Assembly: GCA_950022655.1 (NCBI GenBank)
Contig: OX465590.1
Coordinates: 39,302,218 to 39,366,217 of the forward strand
Length of the DNA: 64,000 nt
Direction of reading: 5' to 3'
Source: Alentia gelatinosa
Taxonomy: Eukaryota > Annelida > Polychaeta > Phyllodocida > Polynoidae
Numbering within the stretch: the first letter of the stretch is position 1; each line of letters opens with the position of its first letter. The translations under genes were made by a program, and so were the position numbers. This document shows positions 10,325 to 20,689 of this stretch, piece by piece. The notes under the pieces were generated by a model that worked only from the letters and a program-made list of their open reading frames with translations, was not told the origin of the DNA and did not search any database.

Positions 10325-10555
10325 CGAGATAGAAATAGCTTGGTCCGTACTCCACCGAGTTTGACTGCGGAGTAATTCACGAAGCTGAGTGAATTACTCT
10401 GTGGTCAAACGAGGTGGAGTGCAGACCAAGTTATTTTCATCGAGTGGGTTTCTGATTTTATCTGAGTATTGGGTACACGAATCTCACGGCCGTGGAGTAC
10501 GAGTTCCTAATGTTAAGCCTATAGAGAAAAATACTGGGGTGAGATAATCCCATTT
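10325..10555. mobile_element. Family A foldback element, intact copy
   Basis: Arms 'acttggtccgtactccaccga' style (left) and the inverted 'cgaggtggagtgcagaccaag' (right) flank an inner hairpin gtaattcac-gaagct-gagtgaattac. The right part carries 'gggtttctgattttatctga' and 'gttaagcctatagagaaaaat'. This uninterrupted copy serves as the empty-site reference for the R3 insertion at 52883. Confidence 0.7.
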
Positions 10556-10810
10556 ACAAACTCACACACTTCATGGAGTGAGTATGGTCAGATTTTAGTC
10601 AAAATTCCCATACGTTTAACCCCCTCAGTTGTAATCCATATACAATCAAATTCACACACTTCTTAGAGAAAGAAGTACGATTAAAATCACAAACTTCATA
10701 GAGAAAGTGTGGGGTCAGATTTCAGTCAAACTCCATGCATTTAACTCAGTTATAATCCATATTTGATTGAACTCACACACTTCATACAGTAAGTGTGGTC
10801 AGATTATAGC
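10556..10810. repeat. Degenerate tandem repeat 'actcacacacttcat'
   Basis: About four imperfect units begin with aactcacacacttca near 10558, 10649, 10684 and 10770. They share 'gtgtggtcagatt' and 'catttaac'. Unit length is uneven (about 35-110 bases). Confidence 0.6.
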
Positions 10811-11124
10811 CATATACCTGACATGTAGGTACAACTTCTCCCAGAGTGTCCCTTTAACCTTTCTTCGATTCATGTAGATATTTTCTCCAGATACAGAAGC
10901 CTAACCACCAACTTTCTATAACTGATCATCCGTTTCATATTCATAATATTTTACGATACAGTTGCCTCTAGAATATTCAGTGAAAATCATATTATATTCT
11001 AACAATATACATTCATATCAAATATATATTATCACTACTGAAAACTACTACTATAAACCACAAATACTGTGCACGCTGTACCATATAGACGAATATTTAT
11101 TGTCGTTAAATCATGTTTACTGAA

Positions 11125-11155
<31 letters not shown>

Positions 11156-11590
11156 GTCACCGTTGTATGGAATACCGATGTCTAAGCATTGAATACATAA
11201 AAAATCTTTTTTTAAACAAAATCACCATTAAAGAAGTATACAAGATGAAGGCTCATCGAATCTTTTCTTTATATTGTCCATAAGATTGATCGTATCAGAG
11301 TTTGGATTGCAGTAACGAATCTTAAACGAAGCTATTTGGCCAAACAAAAAGACATTTTCCCACCTTCAGTAAAATGTTAAATTCCCCTTACCAGATACTA
11401 AAAGACCCGTGGTTCCCATTTCTTTGTCAACCCTGAGTCACAAAGAAGGAATATGTAATTAGATAGCTGTGGATAAAGAACTTTTCCCTGCTCCTCCCTC
11501 TTTTACATTGTGTTAACATCAAACAACCTGTTTCACATATTCCAGGACCAAGTAATCAAAGCCAGTTATTTTTCATGTCGTGGGAGTTGG
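10811..11590. other. AT-rich stretch with (TA)n
   Basis: No gene is seen. An A-run followed by (TA)n is at 11129-11154. The remainder is AT-rich unique-looking sequence. Confidence 0.5.
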
Positions 11591-11607
11591 AATGTAATAG
11601 ACGGGCC

Positions 11608-12410
11608 TCAGTCCCTGTGTCCTCCCCCTCCCCCCGTAGACTGGCTCAGTCCTTGTGTCCTACCCCTTTCCCTGTAGACTGGCCTCAGTCTCTGTGTCCT
11701 CCCCCTCCCCCTGTAGACGGGCCTCAGTCCCTGTGTCCCCCCCCCCCTCCCCCTGCAGACGGGCCTCAGTCCTTGTGTCCTACCCCTCCCCCTGTAGACT
11801 GGCCTCAGTCCCTGTGTCCTACTCCTCCCCCTGTAGACTGGCTCAGTCCCTGTGTCCTACCCCTCCCCCTGTAGACGGGCCTCAGTCCCTGCGTCCTCCC
11901 CCTCCCCCTGTAAACTGGTCTCAGTCCCTGTGTCCTACCCCTCCCCCTGCAGACTGGCCTCAGTCCCTGTGTCCTACCCCTCCCCCTGTAGACCGGCCTC
12001 AGTCCCTGTGTCCTCCCCCTCCCCCTGTAGACGGGCCTCAGTCCCTGTGTCCTACCCCTCCCCCTGTAGACCGGCCTCAGTCCCTGTGTCCTACCCCTCC
12101 CCTTGTAGACCGGCCTCAGTCCCTGTGTCCTACCCCTCCCCCTGTAGACGGGCCTCAGTCCCTGTGTCCTACCCCTCACCCTGTAGACTGGCCTCAGTCC
12201 CTGTGTCCTACCCCTCCCCCTGTAGACGGGCCTCAGTCCCTGTGTCCTACCCCTCCCCCTGTAGACGGGCCTCAGTCCCTGTGTTCTCCCCCTCCCCCTG
12301 TAGACTTGCCTCAGTCCCTGTGTCCCCGCTCCCCCTGTAGACTTGCCTCAGTCCCTGTGTCCCCCCCTCCCCCCGTAGACTGCCTGAGTCCTTGTGTCCT
12401 ACCCCTCCCT
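11608..12410. repeat. 39-bp minisatellite, about 21 units
   Basis: The unit is gtagacgggcctcagtccct followed by gtgtcctacccctccccct, 39 bases. Since 39 is divisible by three, several frames stay open on both strands and translate as PPPVDGPQSLCPT-like or RGRTQGLRPVY-like repeats. Units of 38 and 36 bases (missing a c in ggctcagtcc, for example) shift those frames within the array, which argues against selection for protein. The unit matches, in reverse complement, the terminal region of family R (compare 'aggactgaagccagtc' at 53005-53020). Confidence 0.93.
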
Positions 12411-12471
12411 CTGTGCTGCCACCGCTTCCCTTATCCCTCCCCCACCATGCTCTGTCTCAGTCACTACAGCT

Positions 12472-12689
12472 GGGCCCCGTTGAATAATCTAGGGTTCTAT
12501 ATAAAGACCCTTTTTTCTGTATGCCATAGACAGGCAGGGACGATGTGGGTCATTTTTATTCTTATGGACAACCTTATGGATGTCTGATACTGTCTTAGCA
12601 AACAAACTTAAATATTATCAATCGATAGCCCTTCTACAAAGATACAGACAATTATCTTTATGTAAGATCCTAGATTATTCAACGGCCCA
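12472..12689. mobile_element. Family H MITE inside R4
   Basis: Ends GGGCCCCGTTGAATAATC and GATTATTCAACGGCCCA, with the usual family H core ('gggacgatgtgggtca', 'gacaaccttatggatg'). It sits between the minisatellite and the R4 terminus, so it arrived after R4. Confidence 0.8.
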
Positions 12690-12779
12690 TGGCATGATGG
12701 GCCTGTCGGAGGAAGTCCAATGTAGTTTTATTTCTCAAAAATGTCCATAAACCAAGACTTGAGCAAGTCTAGGTATGTA

Positions 12780-13159
12780 TATAACTGACTCATCATCTTA
12801 TGTGTTAAAACACACAGTGGAGAGTAGGGTGAATGAGTGTGGGTGACTGGGAGGAGGGGGAGGGTGCTGGCAGGGTGGGGTGGTAGTACAGTGGGTGGGA
12901 TCCAGAGTATGGAGGTCAACCAGTAAGTAAATACACACGTCACTCCAAAACCCTACCCCATGAGGCTCTGAACTGATTCAAATACATCCACTCCATTCAA
13001 GGATTTTACCTGTGACATGATTTTTTTTATCTTGAGACTTCATTCACTATTCAATGATGAAGCTAATTTTTCGTGATTTTTAAATGTTCATAATAATTTT
13101 TCATATCTTCTTATAGTAATTTCTTATAACATAGCTGATCAGTACGGACCAGCCTGCCA
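12780..13159. other. No gene seen
   Basis: A G-rich segment (about 12840-12900) resembles a decayed simple repeat and is followed by AT-rich DNA. No splice-flanked open segment is seen. Confidence 0.4.
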
Positions 13160-13381
13160 GGGGCTCGTTGAATAGTCTAGGCTGGTACATGAATACCCTT
13201 ATCTGTACCTTCTACAAGGGTTATCGTTTAATAATATTTAAGTTCGTTCACTATGACAGCCTATAGTCGTCAATAAGGTTGTCCATAAGTGTTGAATAAA
13301 GTCGACCCACATCGTTCCTGGGTCTCATTGACGTACAGAAAAGGGTTTTCATATTTGAGCCCAGATTATTAAACGGACCCC
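13160..13381. mobile_element. Family H MITE, inverted copy
   Basis: The core is reversed relative to the 8826 copy: 'aagggttatcgtttaataat', 'tcaataaggttgtccataag', 'cccacatcgttcctgggtc'. Ends are GGGGCTCGTTGAATAG and ATTATTAAACGGACCCC. Confidence 0.8.
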
Positions 13382-13792
13382 ATATTAAGTCTCAGAGGAA
13401 TTTCTAGATGCAAGAAATTATCCGTTATCCATTATGAAAACCACAACATGTGAGAATAACTGCCTAAATATTCCAACAAATACATCTAGTTCAGAGAATA
13501 CTGTCTATCTGATGAACATATTTTTTGACATTGTTAAAATTCAATAAAGACAATAATCCGGAGATTTAAAAACCAGGGCATCTTCTTGACCCAAAATGTG
13601 TGACATGTGACAGCGTTTAGGACTTAGTGCTGAACCTGGCATCGTTATCCTCTTTGTTGTTTGAGGGTGTGTGTGTGTTGATGGAAGGCGTGTGTGTGTT
13701 GAGGGGTGGGGTGAGGGGGTGACGAGGACTGACACCTAGAACTCGTGCAAACACCCATGGGGCCTCAATCTTCTCAAGATCAGGGGCCCGTT
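13382..13792. other. No gene seen; GT-rich tract
   Basis: AT-rich DNA is followed by a (GT)-rich tract around 13665-13720 (gtgtgtgtgttg twice). No coding support is seen. Confidence 0.4.
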
Positions 13793-13993
13793 TAATGATC
13801 TAGGCTCTCACATGTAGACCCTTTTCTGTATGCCGTAGAGACCCAGGGACGATGTGGGTCAACTTTATTAAACACTTACGGACGACCTTATGGATGGCTA
13901 ATACTGTCGTAGCGAACAGGCTTGAATATCATTAAACGATAACCCTTGAACGAGTTACAGAAACGGGTCTTCATGTACGATCCTAGATTATCT
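13793..13993. mobile_element. Family H MITE, right end lost
   Basis: It starts GGGGCCCGTTTAATGATC and follows the family core, but breaks off at 'cctagattat' instead of continuing to the TTAAACGGGCCCC end, so it is 3'-truncated. Confidence 0.75.
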
Positions 13994-14039
13994 ATGTCTA
14001 TCTTACCCATGGCATCCCCCCACCATTGACTAAATATTG

Positions 14040-14275
14040 GCAACTCATACTCAAAGCCTATGTAGTATTGTAAAAAAAAAAGAAGGGGAAAAAAAAAAGA
14101 ACTCAGTCAATATGGGATGATGTCACTAACATTAGCCAATTAGTCAGTGATAGGGGTGAGCTAAAATATAAACCACACTCAATCCATAGGCACAGAAGAT
14201 ATGCCCACTATTTTGGTTTGTTATGTGATTTCACTCGGCTTTGCCTCATGGCATATTTTCAGCGGCTATGGATCC
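14040..14275. mobile_element. Family A foldback element
   Basis: It contains 'actcatactcaaagccta', a poly-A tract, 'caatatgggatgatgtca', 'ccaattagtcagtgatagg' and 'cactcggctttgcctcatgg', the family A order. After it comes AT-rich DNA to about 14950 in which I see no gene; the phrase 'aactcgaccc' recurs three times at 14452-14524. Confidence 0.5.
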
Positions 14276-14959
14276 CAATGCGGTTCCTTCTTGGTGTTTG
14301 TGTGACTCCATCCCTGCCCAGTAGAAGCTGTTGATACCCTGTATTAACGCCCATAAAGACACCGTAAAGACTAAGTAGGTACTGGAGAGCAGCTAGCGAG
14401 CTCGAGGGAGCCATTCGATGGTTGTAAGGTCTATAAAGTAATACTGGAGAACTCGACCCGAGACGAACTCGACCCATAATGAACTTGACCCGCTAGGGGG
14501 ACTCAGACCATAATGAACTCGACCCATTTTAAATCTTCCAAACTCATGTATCTTATCAATTTAATTGTAGATGAATATTGAGAGTTGAGGTTGAACATAG
14601 GAGGATTTTACTGAGGCTGGACAAACCCACAACCAATGTGAATTCATGGATATTTAAGGTGATATAAATATTTGGTATGAGTTGTTGTTTATCAATAAAA
14701 TCTGCCTTGATCATATGAGGTTTCTAAATTTGATGAAAAAACTGATATGAGCTTGCCATTGGTGAAAAGGTTAAACATCAACTGAAAAGTCGCAGTTTCT
14801 AAACCTTTAGGCAATGTATATAGGGCGTGCAAGCAAGCTCTAGCTCGCAACCAATAACAACTAGCAGACTAGCTGAACAAGCAATGAGAGAAACCATTAT
14901 GTTGGCAGGTACTGGAATGTACTACATAAGCATAGAAGCCTGGCCTATGTCTCCACATA

Positions 14960-15230
14960 TTAGGCCAGGGAACGCCCACCATTCTTTTGGTGCATCGTGG
15001 GTAACGGCCGCCATTTTTCTGGTGCATTGTGAGATTGGTACCTGACAGATACTTGTTGGATTCTACCTCATCTGGTGAATATTGGCCGCACTACAGGCTA
15101 CCTCATTCGGCGGAGAGGTTATGCTGGTTCTCCTTGCCACTGCAAAAGGTCAAGGTCGATCACACATTGCTCCCACTGGGCGTTACCTGTCCCATTGTTC
15201 AGTGGGGCAGGGAACCAGTCTATGGATTAT
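14960..15230. mobile_element. Family Q element, copy 2
   Basis: Same block order as 3640-3985: 'ttggtgcatcgtgggtaacgg', 'ttgccactgcaaaa', 'gttacctgtcccat' and 'gtggggcagggaaccagtct'. The open frames in this stretch are shadows of the element. Confidence 0.55.
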
Positions 15231-15365
15231 ACTACTTGCAGTGACACGCTTGTTTAGGATGGAATGTATTAAATCAACACATGGGATTACAGTAACACGG
15301 CCACGCGCACCAATATCGGGGTCAGTACAATAACGGGCATGAAAGGCCTAAAAGATGTGTGTTGA

Positions 15366-15441
15366 GGGTGTGGGTAGGTGTAGAGGAGGTGTGGAGAACT
15401 GAGTGGTGAGTGGTGTTTGCAGAAACATGTGGTCGTCACCA
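15366..15441. repeat. 76-bp direct repeat, first copy
   Basis: The segment gggtgtgggtaggtgtagag ... to gtggtcgtcacc is repeated at 15747-15822 with only a few substitutions. On the minus strand both copies read GDDHMFLQTPLT.Q.STPPLH with the frame kept. The 305-base spacer is unrelated AT-rich sequence. Confidence 0.75.
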
Positions 15442-15746
15442 ACGGACAAGCTAAGTGCTGCTGAACAGCATATAGAAACCGTTAAAGAGTTTAAAAAAGT
15501 AATCAAAACGAAGCTATCACGCTTTGAATAGAGGTAAATGTTGCAGTGCAAAGGTACTTTGTTTATTCAAATCATCATCATCCCCATTGTGCATGTTGTA
15601 CATATGTAAATAAGTTGTAAATGGCTTATTGATATGCTGTGAATGCACGCGATGCCTGAATTTCTGTAGCCCCTGGTAGAACTGCTTGTTCTCTGATTAT
15701 AAAAAAAAAACCGAATGAAAAATACGCATGGTGTTCACCCTCAAAG

Positions 15747-15822
15747 GGTGTGGGTAGGTGCAGAGGAGGTGTGGAGAGCTGCATGGTGAGTGGTGTTTGC
15801 AGAAACATGTGGTCGTCACCAA
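15747..15822. repeat. 76-bp direct repeat, second copy
   Basis: Partner of 15366-15441. The repeat includes 'gtgagtggtgtttgcag', which looks like a donor next to an acceptor but is too short to be an intron. It may be a segmental duplication or ends of a lost element. From 15823 to 16520 I see no gene; a short inverted pair aaggacaatgg/ccttgtcattgtcc is near 16425-16490. Confidence 0.75.
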
Positions 15823-16520
15823 TGTGCATGGCGTTCACACCCACTGTACGGATTACCCCTGGAGGCGTGCCCAGGTGAAAAAGGGACCGTAAAAACAAGC
15901 AAATGTAGACGGATTTTCAGAAGATTATACTTCTATTTCATAATCAAAAGAGTTTCAGTTGTTGTTGATACTAGAAATAGACTGTTGTCTCAATGGAAAG
16001 TGCCAAAGCCGATATGCACGGGTCGCTTTTTAGCCTAAGGCCTATAAGACAGAGACACGCCGATTTTTCCCGATCACACCTTTGCCCGACGGATCCGTCG
16101 GGTCGGGCAGAATCAAACTTTATGTCGTTTTACACACTTCACAAACCCGATTATAACCAGGTCGGGCATTACTAGCATAGGGGTAATGTCAAAAAAATAA
16201 TTCTGGAAATAATTATCTCGCACACCTCCAAGAGGAAGAGGGATACTAAATTCTAGGCAACATTTTTCCACCGTAATGACCGACTATGTTTGAATTTAAG
16301 CTTGTCGCTGTACGCACTTCACCAGGCTGTTCACGATTCTGAGTAGGGACAGATACATGTACAAAAGCCCCCATCACAGGCATGGCTTGTGTCATGAACT
16401 GTCCTTATGAAGGATTTAAGTCAGGACAAGGACAATGGAATACAGACGACACTCATTTGATGCATTCACTCTCCTATCCTTGTCATTGTCCTCCCACGAC
16501 CTCTCCTTTATACCACCCCA

Positions 16521-16660
16521 GGGCCCCGTTGCTCCACGTTTACAATACAGTTGCGGATCGTAGAATAGCGATCCGAAGGCCTAAACGTTGCTCCTGAGAT
16601 TTTGCGGATCGCGTAGTAATCGCGTAGTCGCATCACCGCGTAAAATATTGCTTTTTGCAA
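16521..16660. mobile_element. Family G element, truncated
   Basis: It begins GGGCCCCGTTGCTCCACG and follows the family G right arm ('gttgcggatcg', 'gcgatccgaaggcctaaacg', 'cgcgtagtcgcatc') for about 140 bp. It then stops abruptly where a family A element begins. Confidence 0.8.
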
Positions 16661-16870
16661 CTCGTACTCAATGCCCATGAAGTATTGTTGAAAAATACAC
16701 AATGGAGGGTGATGTCACACATTGTAGCCAATTAGTCAGTGACATTTTGGTCACTTAGTCATTCATCCTGGTTTGCTACATAAGCTCCCTCGGCTTTGCT
16801 CATGAGATTACTCCGCAACTAAAACGCATGGCATATTGTCAGTGACTATGGATCTCGATGCAGTTCTTTG
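16661..16870. mobile_element. Family A foldback element
   Basis: It has 'actcaatgcccatgaagtat', 'ccaattagtcagtgac', 'ctcggctttgctcatgagatt' and 'ggatctcgatgcagttc'. It joins the truncated G element directly, so its insertion or a deletion removed the remaining G sequence. Confidence 0.55.
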
Positions 16871-16877
16871 TTGAAGC

Positions 16878-17150
16878 CTGTTTCCATTGGCCGATTTCCC
16901 GTCACCATATACAGTCAGGAACCAAAAACAGACTTTTGGCACTGCTGACCCAAAATCGGTCAATGGAAACGACCCAGTTCGTTTAATGACCCTCGACTTC
17001 TTCTGCTTAGATCATGCAATGTGGCACCACCCACCACTGACTGAAAGCTTGGTCACTGAGTGAAATCCACTACCCTCACCAATTTTTTTATACCGACGCA
17101 CAGTCAGTGGCACCACTGACAGACTTTTAGGGTAACTCAAAAAGTCTCCA
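16878..17150. mobile_element. Family B MITE, right end missing
   Basis: Left end GCCTGTTTCCATTGGCCGAT, then 'caccatatacagtcagg', 'ggcactgctgaccc', 'atcatgcaatgtggcacca'. The usual right end (TCGGCCAATGGAAAC) is absent; the element runs into a family T repeat. Confidence 0.75.
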
Positions 17151-17400
17151 CCATACGCCCTCCAGAGGTTACTAAACTCCCTATTATCGCCCATGGTAAA
17201 TGCAAGTTCCACTCGCGGCTGGCTTGGCAGACCATGACCACATGAACTATTGTTTTCCCATTTATATTAGGAGAACCTGAATATTATTTCGGATATGTAT
17301 GCAGAAACAGCTGAAATTTCCATTTCCGATATTGGATTTCCGATTTGAATATTTATAAAAACCGTTATACTGCGATAATTATGGTTACGGTTCAAGGGTC
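17150..17400. repeat. Family T repeat, copy 1
   Basis: It matches 40140-40390: 'acgccctccaga.g.tactaa', 'ttccgatttgaatat.tat', 'aaaccgttata', 'caagggtcta'. A shorter inverted piece is at 31020-31105 ('gtttagtaacctctagaggg'). Confidence 0.6.
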
Positions 17401-17624
17401 TATCATCATACAACGTCGGCAACCAGCGAGCACCGGAACTTGTAAACAGACTGGATTACGGGATACCTCAATAGGGCCTATTCTCGTCGGCCAATGGAAA
17501 TGGGCCGTATTTCATTGTCCTTATCCCTCTCACTGTCCCCTGATATTAAACGTCCCCCAGATCCCTGTTTGCTTCCCCTGATTCGCACCTAAACAACAGC
17601 TCTTCATTTTCTCACCGGCAGCCT

Positions 17625-17850
17625 TCACAAATAAGCCACCCCGCTGCTCGCAATGTGTGAACCCCGCAGCGACACACCGCGCGTCCCTGGCAGAGGGCGC
17701 TGTGGAGCTTTGATGGCGTCCGGAGACGCTCGTAGCGCCACCTCGTGCCGCCCGCCGTCACTACTGGCGTCCGTGTAGCGTCTTCCGCCAGGTGGTTGCT
17801 AAGGAATGTGTCCCTAGCAACACAGCGTCTCCCTGCTCTAGTTCAGTCTG
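17625..17850. promoter_or_regulatory. CpG-rich block with three CTCF-like motifs
   Basis: In otherwise AT-rich DNA this 225-bp block is rich in C, G and CpG. It holds GGCAGAGGGCGCTG (about 17688), GCGCCACCTCGTG (about 17734, reverse complement CACGAGGTGGCGC) and CCGCCAGGTGG (about 17790), each resembling the bilaterian CTCF core in alternating orientation. It ends with a wide inverted pair GTTGCTA...TAGCAAC. An insulator or promoter role is inference; no transcript start is evident. Confidence 0.4.
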
Positions 17851-18492
17851 CATGATGCCTGGATCTTAGATTGGCCGCCACCTCTGTCTCCACTCTGGTC
17901 TGACTAAGGGGTTCGGTTGTGTTAAATCACATACGATATCTGCTGTGTGCCTCGAACTAGGTTTCATTGTACTATGTAGGTTATAAAGGCAATAATACTT
18001 CATAAATAAGAAACATTCATACAAATTCATAATAAAACCTAACTTTATGTTCCTTGTATTTTTCAAGAATACACACAAAAGGAAATAAGAAAATGGAAAA
18101 TTGGCTTCGAGGTTATGGCTAAACACACTCTCAAAGCAGTACCAAATATCCGGTAGGAGAGCCGCAAATAGTTCCCACGAGAGGGTAAAGGTGGCTACGG
18201 ATTTAAACCGACCGGGGCTAAGGTAGTGTAGCTCTGGTGGCCAGTGTACCTGAATCTCGGCTTTAACTATAGGTCGCTCCCAGTGTGCTACCTTTAACTG
18301 TACTGGTCTTCTGTGTCATATCTGTTGTTTTTACTCCCAGTTTGGATGTACTGTTTGTCTTCACCTGAATACAGTAAATGATAGAGACGGGGCAAATAGA
18401 GCGAAACGTTGATGACATGCATTCTCCACTACTAAACAACACTACAGGCTATTCAGAATTCGGTTGGCAGTCTAACCTGTAGGGGTATAAAA
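17851..18492. other. No firm gene; two weak open segments
   Basis: The minus strand at 17876-17962 (…HTADIVCDLTQPNPLVRP…) and the plus strand at the same place are both open, and another plus-strand frame runs at about 18090-18229. None has a convincing pair of splice sites, and the opposing frames cannot be separated by eye. The remainder is unremarkable. Confidence 0.3.
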
Positions 18493-18778
18493 GGCCTCTT
18501 TCCATTGGCCGATCTCCTGTCACCGATCTACAGTCAGGGAAACCGACGGACTTTTGGCACTGCTGACACAAAATCGGTCAATGGAAACGACCCAGCTCGT
18601 GAAATGACCCACGACTTTTCTGCTTAGATTATGCAATGTGGCACCACCCACTACTGAGTGAAAGCTTGGTCACTGAGTGAAAGCTACTACCCTACTATCT
18701 AGACGCACAGTCACCGACAGACTTTCTGGGTAACTAAAACAATCTACACCCTTTTCGTCGGTCAATGGAAATAGGCCT
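18493..18778. mobile_element. Family B MITE
   Basis: Complete, about 286 bp. Ends GGCCTCTTTCCATTGGCCGA and TCGGTCAATGGAAATAGGCC are inverted repeats. The interior has 'caccgatctacagtcagg', 'ttggcactgctgac' and 'gcaatgtggcaccaccca'. Confidence 0.85.
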
Positions 18779-19020
18779 ACATGTACATGACCATATTCTT
18801 GTTCCCCGATGTGACCCATATACAATATACAGAGAGCGAGATCAAATAGGTGTATTCTGTTCAATGAGTGCTGTTATTGTGAAAAGATATGTTTTTTTTG
18901 TCTTTCTCTGAGCTTCACTTGGGGCGTCCCCTACTCCTGTTTCCAGGTAACTCCCGATGCCGTGAGGCGTACAGGTGCCCGACTTCCGTCCAGACTCGTT
19001 CTCTACACTGTGCCATAAAA

Positions 19021-19304
19021 GGCCCGTTTCCATTGACCGATTTCCCGTCACGGATCTACAGTCAGGAACCACCGACAGACTTTTGGCACTGTGGACCCAA
19101 TATCGGTCAATGGAAACAACCAAGGTCGTGAAATGCCCCACGACTTTTTATGCTTAGATCATGCAATGTGGCACCACCTACCACTGAGTAAAAGCTAGGT
19201 AACTGAGTGAAATCTACTACCCTCACTCTCAGTGGCACCACCGACAGACTTTCTGTGTAACTCAAAAAGTCTAAGCAATCTTCGTCGGCCAATGGAAACG
19301 GGCC
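19021..19304. mobile_element. Family B MITE
   Basis: Complete, 284 bp. Ends GGCCCGTTTCCATTGACCGA and TCGGCCAATGGAAACGGGCC. The interior is collinear with the 18493 copy. It is followed after 30 bp by the shorter B copy at 19335. Confidence 0.88.
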
Positions 19305-19334
19305 TATAGCATGGTTCAAATTCCTGCAAACAAT

Positions 19335-19530
19335 AGGCCTGTTTCCATTGGCCGACAAACATTGTGTAGATTTTTTTGTGTTTTCCTAATTGCCTATGTC
19401 CATTGGCCATCACCGATACACCGTCAGAAACCACTGACGGACCTTAGCACTGCTGACGCCAAATGGAAATAGGCTATTAGGAGAACACAGAAAATCTACG
19501 CAGTGCTTGTCGGCCAATGGAAAAAGGCCT
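19335..19530. mobile_element. Family B MITE, short subfamily
   Basis: 196 bp, ends AGGCCTGTTTCCATTGGCCG and CGGCCAATGGAAAAAGGCCT. It lacks the central 'gcttagatcatgcaatg' block of the 285-bp form. The same short form is at 37033-37228, so the deletion predates their spread. Confidence 0.85.
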
Positions 19531-19699
19531 TATACCCAATTGAATAAACTTCAGATGAGAAGCAACCAAATATAGTCAATATATATGTATTTATATGTGA
19601 AAAGACGGGGCTTAGCTTGATCATCACCATGTCCCACCGCGTTGCTATCATGATATATGTATTTTTATATTTATATCACCCCTTGTATTTCCCCCCCAT

Positions 19700-19945
19700 A
19701 GACTTAACATTGAGAACTCGTAATCAATGAATTATTTAAAGAAAATACTCAATGGGGGATTATGTCATAGATGTTGGCCAATTAGTCAAATTAAGGGGTG
19801 AGATATATTCAGAAACCTATTCAAGTTTATGGTCAGAGCTCGATCCCACCTCGTTTGAAATTATTATGTAATTCACAGTTTCGACTTGTGAATTACTACG
19901 TTATCAAAACTCGATGGGTTACGAGCTCTGACCATAAACCCGACA
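19700..19945. mobile_element. Family A foldback element
   Basis: Outer arms 'tttatggtcagagctcgatc' and the inverted 'gagctctgaccataaaccc' enclose an inner hairpin gtaattcacagtttcgactt / gtgaattac. The left portion has 'agacttaacattgagaac'. Another copy with 'gagctc' arms is at 50600-50850. Confidence 0.7.
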
Positions 19946-19986
19946 GCAGATCGGTGGTGAAAAGTCAGCCAGTGGAAAAAAGCAAA

Positions 19987-20218
19987 AAGCCCGTTTCCAT
20001 TCGCCCGACTATTCAGCACCCCGATGCGCGATTGATTTGGTAGAGATTATGTAACAAATACACAACAAACAGATTTTCTCACAGAAATTCTATGTGTACC
20101 AGGAAAATACAGGATACACTGCACCCTACCCGACAAATTGATACAGTCGGTGGCACCACAGACAGAATTTTCGGGGCTCTCAAGAAATCTCCGCCGTTTT
20201 TGTCGGCCAATGGAAACA
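19987..20218. mobile_element. Family B MITE, diverged
   Basis: Ends GCCCGTTTCCATTCGCCCGA and TGTCGGCCAATGGAAACA. The interior has 'cagtcggtggcaccacagac'. It is more diverged than the 18-19 kb copies. From 20219 to 20681 I see no gene. Confidence 0.75.
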
Positions 20219-20689
20219 TTGTTTTATGGGGATGCCAGTGAAGTATGGGGAAACCACTTCTCACTTGTAACCTATGAATTAACTCCCACTCATAACTGGG
20301 TACTGTATCTCAACTCCACTGAATCTTTTTAATTTTCCTGTTTACTGTTTGTTGATTTTATCTGTCAACACTGATTGTCAGTGTTTCATGTAACTTGTGT
20401 GACTGGAAACCCACCTTGGATCTGTTGTAAATTAGCCTGGATTTGCAAATCCTATAATAGAAGACCACCTGCTGAGGTGAATTATATATGTGAATAAAAA
20501 ATAACAAAAAAACATGTCCATGGAGAGTTCACGCGGCCTGGTCCATGTATAGTACGCTACCAATGTAATACTGCCAACAGTATACGTGGTCGTGATATTA
20601 TTATACTGGCCAGGCGCCAGATCTAGTAGGTCATAATGAGATGGACTGACTGTCCCGGTGCTACGACCACGTTCATTCCGGGTCCAATC

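Larger units (their letters stand above)
11597..12771 (-). mobile_element. Family R element R4, expanded by a minisatellite and holding a family H insertion
   Basis: On the minus strand it begins TAGACTTGCTCAAG (12771-12758) and ends in the R-type terminus near 11597. The flanking octamers are GGAATGTA (11589-11596) and GGTATGTA (12772-12779), seven of eight identical, so the whole 1175 bp behaves as one hAT-like insertion. Relative to R1 and R3, its terminal C-rich portion has multiplied into a 39-bp minisatellite (11608-12410), and a family H element occupies 12472-12689. Confidence 0.75.

Noticed and set aside
11575..12587. Long proline-rich frames (up to 310 codons) on both strands
   Set aside because: They are produced by the 39-bp minisatellite, whose period is a multiple of three; units of 38 and 36 bp shift frame inside the array, and both strands are open.
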